Notes under the pieces: model-generated
Databases searched by the model: none
What the model was told of the DNA's origin: nothing
The model's input: only the letters and a program-made list of their open reading frames with translations
Part shown: positions 22,593-34,909 of the stretch, piece after piece
Position numbering within the stretch: the first letter of the stretch is position 1
Layout of the letters: each line of letters begins with the position of its first letter
Program-made: the position numbers and the translations under genes
DNA from: Apostichopus japonicus
Taxonomy: Eukaryota; Echinodermata; Holothuroidea; Aspidochirotida; Stichopodidae
Reading direction: 5' to 3'
Assembly (NCBI RefSeq): GCF_037975245.1
Contig: NC_092570.1
Coordinates: 1,617,501 to 1,681,500, forward strand
Length of the DNA stretch: 64,000 bases

Positions 22593-22658
22593 GTTCAATG
22601 TATGAAGGAAGGTGCACGGCCATTTTAACCCGGAAGTATTGAATGGTGCATGATTGGT

Positions 22659-23012
22659 TATAACACTGAAGTACAGTGGATAATTACGGTATTAACCACC
22701 AGCTTTTCTGCTCGTAGCAAATACATGGACTTGTTAAGGAATTGTTAAGGACTTTAGTAATGGTAGTTTTCGCAATGTTTACTTGTGATATAATATACCA
22801 ACCATATCAGTTCTGCGTGGGTGTTCTCGTGATATCAAAGTCCAAACTCAATTGTATAAGTTCCGTGCATTATATCCATTGTACATATACGTACAACTTA
22901 CTGCGTATATTCTCATGTTGTTCCTTCTTGGTCCGATTTGTAACAACTTAAGAAAGATCAAATGCAGCTAGGTTGATACAAGACTAAGGGAAAAGGTAAA
23001 CATTAAAATAAG
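22659..23012 (+). promoter_or_regulatory. Promoter and 5' UTR exon 1 of copy 4
   Basis: The TATA box is altered to TATAACA (22659-22665). The upstream ATTGG is kept. The 69-codon upstream ORF is at 22742-22951. The donor is AG before GTAAGT at 23013 and the acceptor ends at 23612, giving a 600-bp intron. Confidence 0.6.
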
Positions 23013-23632
23013 GTAAGTCTTGGAATGTAAAACGGTGATAATTGCAAACATGTTTCCTTAGTTCATCCGTATTTTGTTATATCATTAAGTGGGAAATAAT
23101 ATAACCAACTTACATTGGTGATTAGTATCATCGTTAAGCTTGTATATCAATTGCCATTGGTAGTGCTAGGGCTCAAAAAGTCCTAACAGAACAGATATCG
23201 AGATCATTGCCATGATATCGAATTCATTAAACCCCAGAGTTACTGACTGTTTGAGTAAACTTCAAATGATCATGTATTGTCATTTCAGGTCAACTAGTTC
23301 TTGTATCAAGGTAAAGTTCACTAAGGGCATGGTGTGCTGTTGGTGGTATCGTTCCAGCACTATAAACGTCTATCAGGTAGTATTTGTCATCAGCTACGCC
23401 CGAACAGTTCCATTATGCCAGTGATCGAGTTGCACCAATATCTCGGCTTCTGCGTTTGTATGGAGCAATAATACCCGTCGTACCGTAGGTTACAAAGAAC
23501 AGTTTTTGAATTCAGTTCAATAAAGGTCTTTCTAAATTAATTTTCTTATCCTCAATTTGTTACTCCAGATTATGATATTCATAAACACTGATCTTAATAA
23601 CTTGCTTTACAGCTTAAATTTCCGAGACAAAA

Positions 23633-25860
23633 ATGGCATGCCCGTCGCCTTGGAAAGACATGGCAGATACATTCTTCGAATGTTCAATTTGTTTGGATCT
23701 GTTTAAAGAACCGAAACTATTACCATGTCTGCATAGATTCTGTAAACAATGTCTGGAACCTATATTAGAAGGACAGGCTGGAACATTTGAATGTCCTCTT
23801 TGTAAAGATGTCTGTAAAATACCAAACGATAGAATCGATGGATTCAAGACTGACTTCCATATGAAAAGTATGCTGCAGTTTGTTCAGCTACAGAAAACAT
23901 TTGAAAACAATGAAGAGAGAGAATGTATTGGCTGTGAAGAGAAGTTAAAGGTTACAGCGTACTGTTTTATGTGTAAAGAATTTCTTTGTGTTCAGTGTTA
24001 TCAATTTCATTTGACCAAGAAGATATTTGTCAAACATCAGAAACACGTATTAGCTCTGAATGATCTTGAGGGGAAAAGTCTCACACAAGAAAAACTTGCA
24101 TCATTGATGGAAGCTCCTAGGTGCCATATTCACCCGGAACACATGGCTCAGTTGTGTTGTTGTACATGCGGAAACCTCCCAGTTTGTGTGACATGTACGT
24201 ATGAGGAACACAAAGGTCATGAACTTCGTGACGTCAGGAAAGTGGCGAACGACGAAAGGGAACACTTGAAGGAGATATTGGAAGAACTTGTAAAACGTAA
24301 AGATACTGTATCCAACATTGCTGATAAACTCAACAGAGTTAATAATGACGTTCTGTCCATTGTCGCTGAAACTAAAGTAAAATGGAAATCACAGTACGAA
24401 GATCAGACCAGGAAGTTACAGAATGAGAAAGAGAAAGAAAAGAGAGAATTCAACAGATTCAAAACAGGTCTTGAAGAAAGTACTCGAAACAAAAAGAAAG
24501 AATTAGAAACAGAAATGGAAGAGAAAATTAGAAAAATAAGAGACGAGTACGACAGAATGAAGAAAATCAAAGTTAGGGAATCTAAAGAGAAAGAGGACAC
24601 CAAACGAAATGAAATAGAAAATAGAGAATTAAAGATTGACGAAACAATGTCCAAACTTGATGCGGTAATGAATGAGAGAAATAAATCAATAGACGAGCAA
24701 CAGCAACGCAAGCTTAGAGAAACACAAAACTTATCAGATCTCTGTAATCAATGGGTCAATAAATTTGAAAATTTGTCTACTATATCTTCGAGTGTCCTTG
24801 AATCGTATAACCACTGGACAGACGCACAGTGTATTCCTGATATAAGAGCAGCGAGTGAACCTCTTGTTGAGGATATAATGAAAGATTTTCCAGAAATAGA
24901 ATCTTTATCTGATATAACAATGGATGATTTACCAATATTGTCTATTGATAAAGTACATATATCGGATAATGTAGAATCTGTTGTTGATGCTGATGTGATC
25001 AGAGATAAATGGTTTTGGTTATCTGGTATAACAAGTACTGGCTCTGGTAACATCGTCATTTCTGGGAGATTATCATTTGACCATTCATTCATCACAGTCA
25101 TAAACAAACAAGGACGTCGGATTAGTCATAACAAGATAGATGAAGGCAAACGGATTCGTCTTCCCTTTCGTCACTGTGCTGCTTTATCACGTGATAAGAT
25201 AGCTTCGGTTTGTGAATCCAATCAGCTTGGTGTTTATGATATTCGTGATGGGTCCTTTACTCAAAATAACATCACGTCCCTCTTTGATGACTTCGAAACG
25301 GTGGATGGGAAGTATGCGACTTGTATAACTACTAATACTAAACGTGGCCACATCATTGTAGGTACATCACGAAGATTGGATTGCTATTTACATTTGATGA
25401 AGACTTGAATTTCATTCGAGCTCTGAAGCTGCCAGAGGTTATAAAATGGTCAAGAGATATCCTTTACCATGAAGGCGTTCTGCTGATATGCGATACAGAG
25501 AGTAGATGTGCATACGCTGTTACCATTGATATATCTAAAACAGAAGTAGAGTTACTATACGAGCTTCCGAAACCAGATATTGACGGACTGACTTGGTCTC
25601 CTTGGAGTATATGTAAAGACAGGGCAGGCTTTGTATACATCTTGTGGTCACAAGAACAGGGTAGTACTACTAAACGTATCATCACACAGTACAGTCAAGA
25701 TGGTCAGCAGTTGTTGACAACCAAACGGACAGAACACAGAGTAAGGTGTATGACAACATTGATGACAAAGGATGGAGAGAAGCTACTTGTAGCTACATCG
25801 TGGTCAGGAAAGATGTTTTGTTATGGTCTGGTGAGTATATCTCAGTGTTTCTTAGTTTAA
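23633..25860 (+). pseudogene. Copy 4 of the TRIM-like gene, broken by one base
   Basis: Nearly identical to copy 8, including the loop types EGKRIRLPF and SQEQGSTTKRI and the RDKWFWLS segment. RING (C17 to C57; one residue shorter than copy 1 through QAGTF), both B-boxes and coiled coil are intact. A single A is missing near 25372, in CGAAGATTGG where copy 8 has CGAAAGATTGG. This shifts the frame, so the first frame ends at 25408 and the rest of the propeller continues in another frame from 25381 to 25860. The exon 2 donor is at 25830/25831. Only one lesion was found, so it may be young or polymorphic in the species. If translated, it would yield a ligase lacking roughly the last quarter. Confidence 0.82.
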
Positions 25861-26410
25861 TTTTACTATATATTACAGGATACACTGATGTAATGACATT
25901 AAAAGGGTATATTAAACTGGAACAATATCGCCAAGGATGTTATCTTAATGTATTGACTTTATGTATGACCAAATGGTGTGCTATATTAATAACTTTAAAG
26001 ATAGTTTTCGATTGACTTTAGCTCAAGTAATAGTAGAAGTTATTTCTCAAACCCAATATACACTAAACTAAAGTGAACAACTTGTTCACTATTTCCTATA
26101 CGTAATCGTAAAAGAAAGATTAAAGAATTCTAACGAGATAATGGTATTGTTGTTGACAAGATATCGCAATGCCAACTTAAGTTGATTTAAAAGAAATAAA
26201 ACAACAACAAAAACAGAAATGTGAACAGAATGTAGGCAAAAAGGAAAGAAGAAAAGACAAGAAAAGAACAAAAAAGAAGGGATTATTTTGCTGAAAACGT
26301 AACACAAACAATCTACATCTAACATGACTTGTTTTAGCATTCTAAATGTACCTCAGACGTATAGAGAATTGGATCAACGTTTGTAACTTTATAAATGTTC
26401 TTTCCAACAG

Positions 26411-26794
26411 ATGCCAGAATGAAGTCAACCGCGAAAGCATACATGAAAGAAACTAATATCCAGAGCATACACCACACTGAATCGAATATCAAGGACAGCC
26501 GATGAGGAGAGAATAATCAATATTTGCTGAAACAACTAGACACTTTAAGATGAAACGGTTCCTTTATCTTAATCTGATGAAATGAAGATACAGTTCCTGA
26601 TGATTATCAACAGCCCCGACGAACAATAGTAAAGAGAAACAAGTCTGTTTTTGTAAGACGGTGGTGATATTGTGAATTTCTGATGTCATAATTCCACTAT
26701 TACCAATGTGTGATGTCACAATGCTACTAAAGAGTGACGTCTTTCATTTTATTTATTTTTAATTATTCAATAAATGTATATGTAAATATAAGGA
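26411..26794 (+). other. Exon 3 and 3' UTR of copy 4
   Basis: After the acceptor ending at 26410 the exon reads ATG CCA GAA TGA, so the stop position is kept although the stop codon differs. AATAAA at 26769-26774. Confidence 0.6.
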
Positions 26795-26943
26795 CTGTAG
26801 TACTCGCGTCGGAGATCATATTCCATGACATTTTAAAATTCTATCCAATGTGGTAAAATGAATTTATTGAAAGCATCACAACCATATGCTTTATTGCAAG
26901 ACCATGTTTATTTTGTATGTGTGCATGTGCCGCCTTGCATGTA

Positions 26944-27470
26944 AATACGATATCTCAAGAAGTGAAGCCCGGACAATCTCAAATTTCGTGTGTAGGAGAA
27001 CCTCATGTAGGAGTAAGAGCCAATTATTTTGGTGGAGGTCATATGACATTTGAGGTCACCAGAGGTCAACTTGTGAAACCTTGTAAACACGATATCCCAA
27101 GAAAAGAAGCTTTCACCAATATCATACTTCGTGTGTATCGAGTAACACATTCAGTAGAATAAGCCTATTGGTTGTTGTGAACGTCAAAGGTCATTTGAGG
27201 TCACTAGGGGTCAAATAGTGAAACCCTGTAAACACGATATCTCAAGAAGAAAAGCTTGTACCAATCTCATATATAGTGGGAATGAGTACCACATTGGTTA
27301 GAAGCAGCCTATCGTTTAGAGTGATGGTCAAAGTTCGTTTGGGTTCACTAGGGGTACAATTGTGAAAAACCGGGTAAACATGATATCTCAAGAAGGAGAG
27401 CTTGGACCAATCACATATTTCGTGTAATTTGGAGTCACCAGAGGTCAAATTGTTGAAACCGTGTTTCATA
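26944..27470. repeat. Minisatellite downstream of copy 4, with regularly spaced GGTCA half-sites
   Basis: Same family as 6089-6665. At 27188-27213 the half-sites AGGTCA, AGGTCA and GGGTCA follow each other with exactly four bases between them (TTTG, then CTAG). Another AGGTCA pair spaced by CCAG lies near 27053-27068. Confidence 0.8.
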
Positions 27471-29067
27471 ATCTACCGTATCTCCAACCGACGAGCCTAT
27501 TACATAACATGTGCGTTACGCCTCATAATAATAATAGAGGTTGTATGCAATTGGAAATTAGCTGATGGGCATCTGTAGTTAGTACCATAAAAGGCTAACC
27601 AATAGCCATTTACTTAACCGTGTCGCTAACTGCATACGTCATTGCATTACAAAGGTGTCATGTATGTACATACAACGTTCATTGGAATCAACTATACCGT
27701 TGTGAATCACATACCTGTATTAAATATTAGTTCCCGTCGTTGAGGTTTTTCCGTCGTATTTCGCAATTGTCGAGATTCAGTGCCAAATAAAAACTTCAAA
27801 TTGGGATGTAGTTACGTTGAGAAAACGACCAGGCGCCGTTTATGGTTCGCTAGCTGCACGTGCATTATGTACGGGAAGTTTTCATGTGCGGAGATTGATC
27901 ACAAACTTCACGGAGCATTTATAAACATACAGCGAAATCATCATTTAAAGTCTAAAATAACAATTCATTACAGGGAACAGTTTAAGCTTAAGAAGGATGT
28001 AACATGTTTCAAAGGTATTAATAAATATGCTGGGTTCATATATTAAATTTTCAACCAATTAGAAAATGTTATTAAACATCACCACGGCTTGGTTATGCAC
28101 AGGCAACCCCTACACAGAAGAGTATAGTACTAGCCGCCCCGGTATAGACTACTAATAATAAACATTGGTCATCCCCATCTGAGTAGGGTAAAATTGGGTT
28201 CGTTAACACAACAACGTGAAGAAAAAAAATGCTTCATGTCAGAATACCAATTCACTTGAGGTGGCCAAACATCTCCTACATTATTTCTTCAGGCATTACC
28301 CACATGCCATCAGTCATAATTCGCCAAATATAAAATTAAAGAAGATTTCAGACAAGACAGTTTGCTGTTATCACTGCCATGATTTTTTGCAAAAATTTTC
28401 AGTTGCGATTGAAAGATAGATGCTCTTTAAACCTTAGATTTTCATTTCGTAAAAGATCGCTTTGATTTAGGCAGTGTAATGGAGTAATATCAATATTTTC
28501 GCACACCAATATGTAGTTTAAGCCAAGATAAAATAATTGGGAAAATATCGGAAGTCGCGCGAATCGAAGAAGCGCTTCATAGTAGGAGTGAGGTACTGTA
28601 TAGGCTTAGGCATCGCGCACACCTATAGCTACTGTATATGGTATATGTTTAGTACTAGAAGATTCCTAATGTAGCAGAAGCCAAGCTATCGTCGTAGGTT
28701 CTTTTTAAAATGATTTATTTTTAATTGTTTGAGACACTATACAGTAGCCCAAGCTGCATATGTATGATTCTGCGACATGTTTAACTTTGTTCAACACTTA
28801 CTTTTGGTGGAAAAATGTTTAAAGTTCACACTGCATAGACACATAATTTTCCAATGTGCGAGTACGTAACACCATATATCTCCCTAAGTGCCTAATCTGT
28901 AGTTCATAGAAAGTATCAATGTTGTAGATCTGTACTATGGAGACTTGAACAACAGTCATAGTGGCGAGTGGAATTTGCGTTTTGGCGAGGAGAGTTTTAG
29001 TCACGTTCGCCAAATAGCTAGTACTTTAAAAAAAAACATTTCAGTATCGAGGCCTGACAAAACTTTA
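27471..29067. other. Intergenic spacer after copy 4
   Basis: Carries both spacer halves, as after copies 1 and 2, and the minus-strand 64-codon frame (28819-29013). An 88-codon plus-strand frame at 27780-28046 is open only in this copy and is not supported as a gene. Confidence 0.6.
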
Positions 29068-29310
29068 AAACATGATTTCTCATAATATAAATCATGGATA
29101 ATTTCCATACATGGTATATGGATTTGGCATATTGAGTACAAGAATCTTGTTGCCTGTGAGGTCAAATCTCAATTGAGGTCACCAGACGTCAAACTTTGAA
29201 AACCGTTTTACATGATATCTAACGATGGGAATCTTGGATACTTCTCATACTTATAGCGTGTGGATGCATCACATTGAGTACAAGACCACTATTGGTTTTG
29301 GTGGAGGTGT
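29068..29310. repeat. Two diverged minisatellite units
   Basis: Equivalent to 8277-8515. Confidence 0.55.
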
Positions 29311-29474
29311 GTATTGCCACGTACAGTAGACTGATCTGTGTTTGCCTTGCCATAGTGTAAATTGTTCATCAAAGAAGTGGTTCGGACTATTTATATTGTG
29401 ATAGCTATTTCTGGTTAACAAGTAGAAGTCTAGTGCAATGAAGTCATCGTAAACTCAATGCATTTTGCATTCCG

Positions 29475-29617
29475 GTTATTATTATTATTTTTATAATACT
29501 ATTTTTTATCATGATTATTATTTTTATTTATATGATTATTATTATATATTTTTATTATTATTATTATTAGAAGTCGTTGTAGTAGTAGTATTGTTATTAT
29601 TATTAGTAGTAGTATTG
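29475..29617. repeat. Single fused ATT microsatellite (before copy 5)
   Basis: The left side matches the first ATT run of other spacers and the right side matches the second. The GT-rich tract between them, about 0.5 kb, is absent, as expected from recombination between the two ATT runs. Confidence 0.8.
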
Positions 29618-30016
29618 AATTGTGTGTATAGTTTGGGTGCGTGTACGCACGGAATGTAGAAATATGGCTCTGCACTAAAGCACCATTAAACAAGTTACGG
29701 GAGGGTGTAAGGTAATTGCTCAATACATTGACACCCAAATCAGCAACTGGGGATTTCCATTACTATCGCGTGGTTTTGGACTTGAATCGGTACTTTGCGT
29801 CTCGTCTGTTATATTTTCAACAACTGGATAAAGAAGGATTCAAGTAATTCTGATAGTTCAACTTGAATTACAATAAGGCCCCAATACTCCATCGACTAAA
29901 AGCAACTACCACAAGGTTAGTAACTATTCTGTTCTGCGATTGGTCTCTGTGTTCAATGTATGAAGGAAGGTGCACGGCCATTTTAACCCGGAAGTATTGA
30001 ATGGTGCATGATTGGT

Positions 30017-30365
30017 TATAAAACTGAAGCACAGTGGATTATTACGAGAATACCGGAGCTTTCCTGCTCGTAGCAAATGCATGGCATTAAGGACTTGTTA
30101 AGGACTTTAGTAATGGTAGTTTTCGCAATGTTTACTTTTGATATAATATACCAACCATATCAGTTCTGCGTGGATGTTCTCGTGATATCAAATTTCAAAC
30201 TCAATTGTATAAGTTCTGTTCGTTATATCTATTGTACATATACGTACAACGTACTGCGTATATTCTCATGTATTTCCTTCTTGGTCCGATTCGTAACAAC
30301 TTAAGAAAGATCAAATGCAGCTAGGTTGATACAAAACTAAGGGAAAAGGTAAACATTAAAATAAG
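30017..30365 (+). promoter_or_regulatory. Promoter and 5' UTR exon 1 of copy 5
   Basis: TATAAAA at 30017-30023 with ATTGG just upstream; 75-codon upstream ORF at 30077-30304; donor AAG before GTAAGT at 30366; acceptor ends at 30965 (600-bp intron). Confidence 0.65.
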
Positions 30366-30985
30366 GTAAGTCTTGAAATGTAAAACGGTGATAATTTCAA
30401 ACATGTTTCCTTAGTTCATTTGTATTTTGTTATATCCATTAAGTGGGAAATAAAATAACCAATTTACATTGGTGATTAGTATTATCGTTAAGCTTGTATA
30501 TCTATTGCCATCGGTAGTGCTAGGGCTAAAAAGTCCTAACAGAACAGATATCGAGATCATTGACATGATACCGAATTCACTAAACCCCAGAGTTACTGAC
30601 TGTATGAGTAAACTTCAAATCATCATGTATTGTCATTACAGGTCAACTAGTTCTTGTATCAAGGTAAAGTGCACTAAGGGTATGGTGCGCTGTTGGTGGT
30701 ATTGTTCCAGCACTATAAACGTATATAAGGTCGTATTTGTCATCAGCTACGCCCGAACAGTTCCATTATGCCAGTGATCGAGTTGCACCAATATCTCGGC
30801 TTCTGTGTTTATATGGGGCAATAATACCCGTCATATCGTAGGTTACAAAGAACAGTTTTTGAATTCAGTTCATTAACGGTCTTTCTAAATTAAGTTTCTT
30901 ACACTCAATTTGTTACTCCAGATTATGATATTCAGAAACACTGATCTTAATAACTTGCTTTACAGCTTACATTTCCGAGACAAAA

Positions 30986-33208
30986 ATGGCCTGCCCTTCG
31001 CCTTGGAAAGACATCGCAGATACATTCTTCGAATGTTCAATTTGTTTGGATCTGTTTAAAGAACCGAAACTATTACCCTGTCTGCATAGATTCTGTAAAC
31101 AATGCCTGGAACCTATATTAGAAGGACAGGCTGGGACATTTGAATGTCCTCTTTGTAAAGATGTCTGTAAAATACCAAACGATAGAATCGATGGATTCAA
31201 GACTGACTTCCATATGAAAAGTATGCTGCAGTTTATTCAGCTACAGAAAACATTTGAAAACAAAGAAGAGAGAGAGTGTATTGGTTGTGAAGTGAAGTTA
31301 AAGGTTACAGCGTACTGTTTTATATGTAAAGGATTTCTTTGTGTTCAGTGTTATCAATTTCATTTGACCAAGAAGATGTTTGTCACACATCAGAAACACT
31401 TATTAACCTTGAATGATCTTGAGGGCAAAAGTCTCACACAAGAAAAACTTGCATCATTGATGGAAGCTCCTAGGTGCCATATTCACCCGGAATATATGGC
31501 TCAGTTGTGTTGTTGTACATGCGGAAACCTCCCAGTTTGTGTGACATGTACGTATGATGAACACAAAGGTCATAAACTTCGTGACGTCAGGAAAGTGGCG
31601 AACGACGAAAGAGAACAGTTGAAGGAGATATTGGAAGAACTTGTAAAACGTAAAGAAACTGTATTCAACATTGTTGATAAACTCAACAGAGTGAATAATG
31701 ATGTTCTGTCCATAGTCGCTGAAACTAAAGAAAAATGGAAATCACAGTACGAAGATCAGACCAGGAAGTTAAAGAATAAGAAAGAGAAAGAAAAGAGAGA
31801 ATTCGACAGATTCAAAACAGGTCTTGAAGAAAGTACTCGACACAAAAAGAAAGCATTGGAAACAGAAATGGAAGAGAAAATTAGAAAAATAAGAGACGAG
31901 TACGACAGAATGATTAAAATCAAAATAAGGGAATCAAAAGAGAAAGAGGACAACAAAAGAAATGCAATAGAAAACAGAGAATTAAAGATTGACGAAGAAA
32001 TGAACCGACTTGATGCAGTAATGAATGAGAGAAATAAATCAATAGACGAACAACAGCAACGCAAGCTTAGAGAAACACAAAACTTATCAGATCTCTGTAA
32101 TCAATGGGTCGATAAGTTTGAAAATTTGTCTACTATATCTTCGAGTGTCCTTGAATCATATAACCACTGGACAGACGCACAGTGTATTCCTGATATAAGA
32201 GCAGCGATCGAACCTCTTGTTGAGGATATCATGAAAGATTTTCCTGAAATAGAATCTTTATCTGATATAACAATTGATGATTTACCAATATTGTGTATTG
32301 ATATAGTAAATATATCGGATTATGTAGAATCTGTTGTTGATGTTGATGTGTTCAAATCTGGTTGGTTTTGGTTAACTGGTATAACAAGTACTGGCTCTGG
32401 TAACATCGTCGTCTCTGGGAGATTATCACGTGGCAAATCATTTATCACTGTCATAAACAGACAAGGACGCCAGATTCGTCATAACAAGATAGATGAAAGC
32501 AAAGGGAGCTATCCTGATCCCAATCGTCACTGTGCTGCTTTATCACGCGATAAGATAGCTTCAGTTTGTGAATCCAATCAGCTTGGTGTTTATAATATTC
32601 AAGATGGGTCCTTTACTCAAAATAACATCACGTCCCTCTTTGATGACATCAAAACGGTGGATAGGAAGTATGCGACTTGTATAACTACTGATACTTTACG
32701 TGGCCACATCATTGTAGGTACACGGAATACTGGATTGCTATTTATATTTGATGAAGAATTTCATTTCATTCGAGCTCTGAAGCTGCCAGAGGTTATAAAA
32801 TGGTCAAGAGATATCCTTTATCATGAAGGAGTTCTGCTGATATGCGATTTAGAGAGTGGATGTGCATGCGCTGTAACCATGGATACATCTAAAACAGAAG
32901 CAGAGTTACTATACGAGCTTCCGAAACCAGATATTGACGGACGGACTTGGTCTCCTTCGAGTATATGTAAAGACAGGGCAGGTTTTGTATACATCTTGTG
33001 GTATGGTACTAACAGACGTATCATCACACAGTACAGTCAAGATGGTCAGCAGTTGTTGACAACCAAACGGACAGAATATCCAGCTGTATGTATGACAACA
33101 TTGATGACAGAGAAGGGAGAGAAGCTACTTGTAGTTACAGCTACACCATATCCAGGAAGGATGCTTTGTTATGGTCTGGTGAGTATATCTCAGTGTTTCT
33201 TATTTTAA
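30986..33208 (+). CDS. TRIM-like RING/B-box/coiled-coil/beta-propeller protein, copy 5
   Basis: The open frame has 740 codons. The RING is complete (C17, C20, C32, H34, C37, C40, C54, C57). B-box 1 carries copy-specific changes (EVKLKV, ICKGFL, KKMFVTH, also in copy 6 and partly in copy 9). The coiled coil is complete. Propeller loops are ESKGSYPDPN and a short YGTNRRI, with an enlarged last loop VTATPYPGRM shared only with copy 9. The exon 2 donor is at 33178/33179 and the exon 3 acceptor ends at 33792, so the spliced product would end with Met-Pro-Glu at 33804. Promoter and exon 1 are complete; the polyadenylation signal appears mutated. Confidence 0.87.
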   Translation: MACPSPWKDIADTFFECSICLDLFKEPKLLPCLHRFCKQCLEPILEGQAGTFECPLCKDVCKIPNDRIDGFKTDFHMKSMLQFIQLQKTFENKEERECIGCEVKLKVTAYCFICKGFLCVQCYQFHLTKKMFVTHQKHLLTLNDLEGKSLTQEKLASLMEAPRCHIHPEYMAQLCCCTCGNLPVCVTCTYDEHKGHKLRDVRKVANDEREQLKEILEELVKRKETVFNIVDKLNRVNNDVLSIVAETKEKWKSQYEDQTRKLKNKKEKEKREFDRFKTGLEESTRHKKKALETEMEEKIRKIRDEYDRMIKIKIRESKEKEDNKRNAIENRELKIDEEMNRLDAVMNERNKSIDEQQQRKLRETQNLSDLCNQWVDKFENLSTISSSVLESYNHWTDAQCIPDIRAAIEPLVEDIMKDFPEIESLSDITIDDLPILCIDIVNISDYVESVVDVDVFKSGWFWLTGITSTGSGNIVVSGRLSRGKSFITVINRQGRQIRHNKIDESKGSYPDPNRHCAALSRDKIASVCESNQLGVYNIQDGSFTQNNITSLFDDIKTVDRKYATCITTDTLRGHIIVGTRNTGLLFIFDEEFHFIRALKLPEVIKWSRDILYHEGVLLICDLESGCACAVTMDTSKTEAELLYELPKPDIDGRTWSPSSICKDRAGFVYILWYGTNRRIITQYSQDGQQLLTTKRTEYPAVCMTTLMTEKGEKLLVVTATPYPGRMLCYGLVSISQCFLF

Positions 33209-33588
33209 TATTACTAGATATGACAGGATTCTCTGATGTTACGACATTGAAAGGGTACATTAAACTGGTACAATAATATCGCCAAGGATATTATCTGCTT
33301 GTATTGACTTTATGTATGACCAAATAGTGTGCTATATTAATAACTTTAAAGATAGTTTTCGATTGACTTTAGCTCAAGTAATAGTAGATGTTATTTCCCA
33401 AATCAATATACATGAAACTAAAGTGCACAACTTGTTCACTATTTCCTATACGGAATCGTAAAAGAATTCTTACGAGATCATGGTATTGTTGTTGACAAGA
33501 CATTGCAATGCCAACTTAAGTTGATTTAAAAGAAATAAAACAACAACACAAACAGAAATGTGAACAGAAAATATAGGCAAAAAGAAAA

Positions 33589-33661
33589 GAAGAAAAGACA
33601 AGAAAAGACAAGAAAAGACAAGAAAAGACAAGAAAAGACAAGAAAAGACAAGAAAAGAAGG
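33589..33661. repeat. 10-bp purine repeat AGAAAAGACA in intron 2
   Basis: About six to seven units, all purine except one C per unit. Other copies have one to three units at this place (for example 63945-63974), so it is a length-variable tract inside intron 2. Confidence 0.85.
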
Positions 33662-33792
33662 GATTTGTTTGCTGAAAAACGTAACACAAACGGTCAACAT
33701 CTAACATGACTTGTTTTAGCATTCTAAATGTACTTCAAACGTTTAGAGAACTGGATCAACGCTGGTAACTTTATAAATGTTCTTTCCAACAG

Positions 33793-34175
33793 ATGCCAGA
33801 ATAAAGTCAACCGCGAAAACATACATGAAAGAAACGAATATCCAGAGCATACACCACACTGAATCGAATATCAAGGGCAGTCGATGAGGAGAGAATAAGC
33901 AATATTTGCAGAAACGACTAGAAACTTTAAGATGAAACGGACCCATTATCTTTATCTGATGAAATGAAGATACAGTTCCTGATGATTATCAACAGCTCCG
34001 ACGAACAATAGTAAAAGAAATATGTCTGTTTATGTAAGATGGTGGTGATATTGTGATTCTCTAAAGTCATAATTCCCATATAACCAATGTGTGATGTCAC
34101 AATGCCACTAAAAAGTGACGTCTTTCATGTTATTTTATTTTAATTTATTAAAAAAATGTGTATGTATATATAAGG
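33793..34175 (+). other. Exon 3 and 3' UTR of copy 5
   Basis: ATGCCAGAATAA follows the CCAACAG acceptor. The position of the AATAAA signal reads AAAAAA here, so 3' end formation may be weaker or shifted. Confidence 0.55.
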
Positions 34176-34325
34176 ACTGTAGTACTCGCGTCGGAGATCA
34201 AATTCCATGACATTTTAAAATTCTATCCAAGATTGTAAAATGAATTTATTGAAAGTATCACAACCATATGCTTTATTGCAAGACCATGTTTATTTTGTGT
34301 GTGTGCATGTGACGCCTTGCTTGTA

Positions 34326-34900
34326 AACACGATATCTCAAGAAGGGAAGCTTGGACGATCTCAAATTTCGTGTGTAGGAGAACCTCATTTAGGAGTAAGA
34401 GCCAATTATTTTGGTGGAGGTCATATGTCATTTGAGGTCGCCAGAGGTCAAATTGTGAAACCTTGTAAACACGATATCCCAAGAAAAGAAGCTTTGACCA
34501 ATATCATATTTCGTGTGTATAGAGTAACACATTCAGTAGAATAAGCCTATTGGTTGTTGTGAACGTCAAAGGTCATTTTGGGTCAATAGGGGTCAAATAG
34601 TGAAACCATGTAAACACGATATCTCAAGATGAAAAGCTTGTACCAATCTCATATATAGTGATTAGAAGCAACCTATTGTTTAGAGTGGCGGTCAAAGTTC
34701 GTTTGGGTTCACTAGGGGTACAATTGTGAAAACCCGGGTAAACACGATATCTCAAGAAGGAGAGCCTGGACCAATCACATATTTCGTGTTAAGTACAGCA
34801 TTGAGTAGAAGAAGCCAATTGGTTTTTGTGGCGGTCAAAGGCAATTTGGAGTCACCAGAGGTCAAATTGTTGAAACCGTGTTTCATAATCTACCGTATCT
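34326..34900. repeat. Minisatellite downstream of copy 5
   Basis: Four units of the family. The block ends at about 34909, where the sequence jumps directly into intron 1 of copy 6 (CCAACCGATA joined to TGGGAAATAATATAACC). Confidence 0.75.
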
Positions 34901-34909
34901 CCAACCGAT

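Noticed and set aside
30469-30777. 102-codon frame in intron 1, also seen before copies 1, 3, 6 and 9
   Set aside because: It lies inside the predicted intron and is broken by a one-base insertion in copies 4, 7 and 8; no motif recognised.
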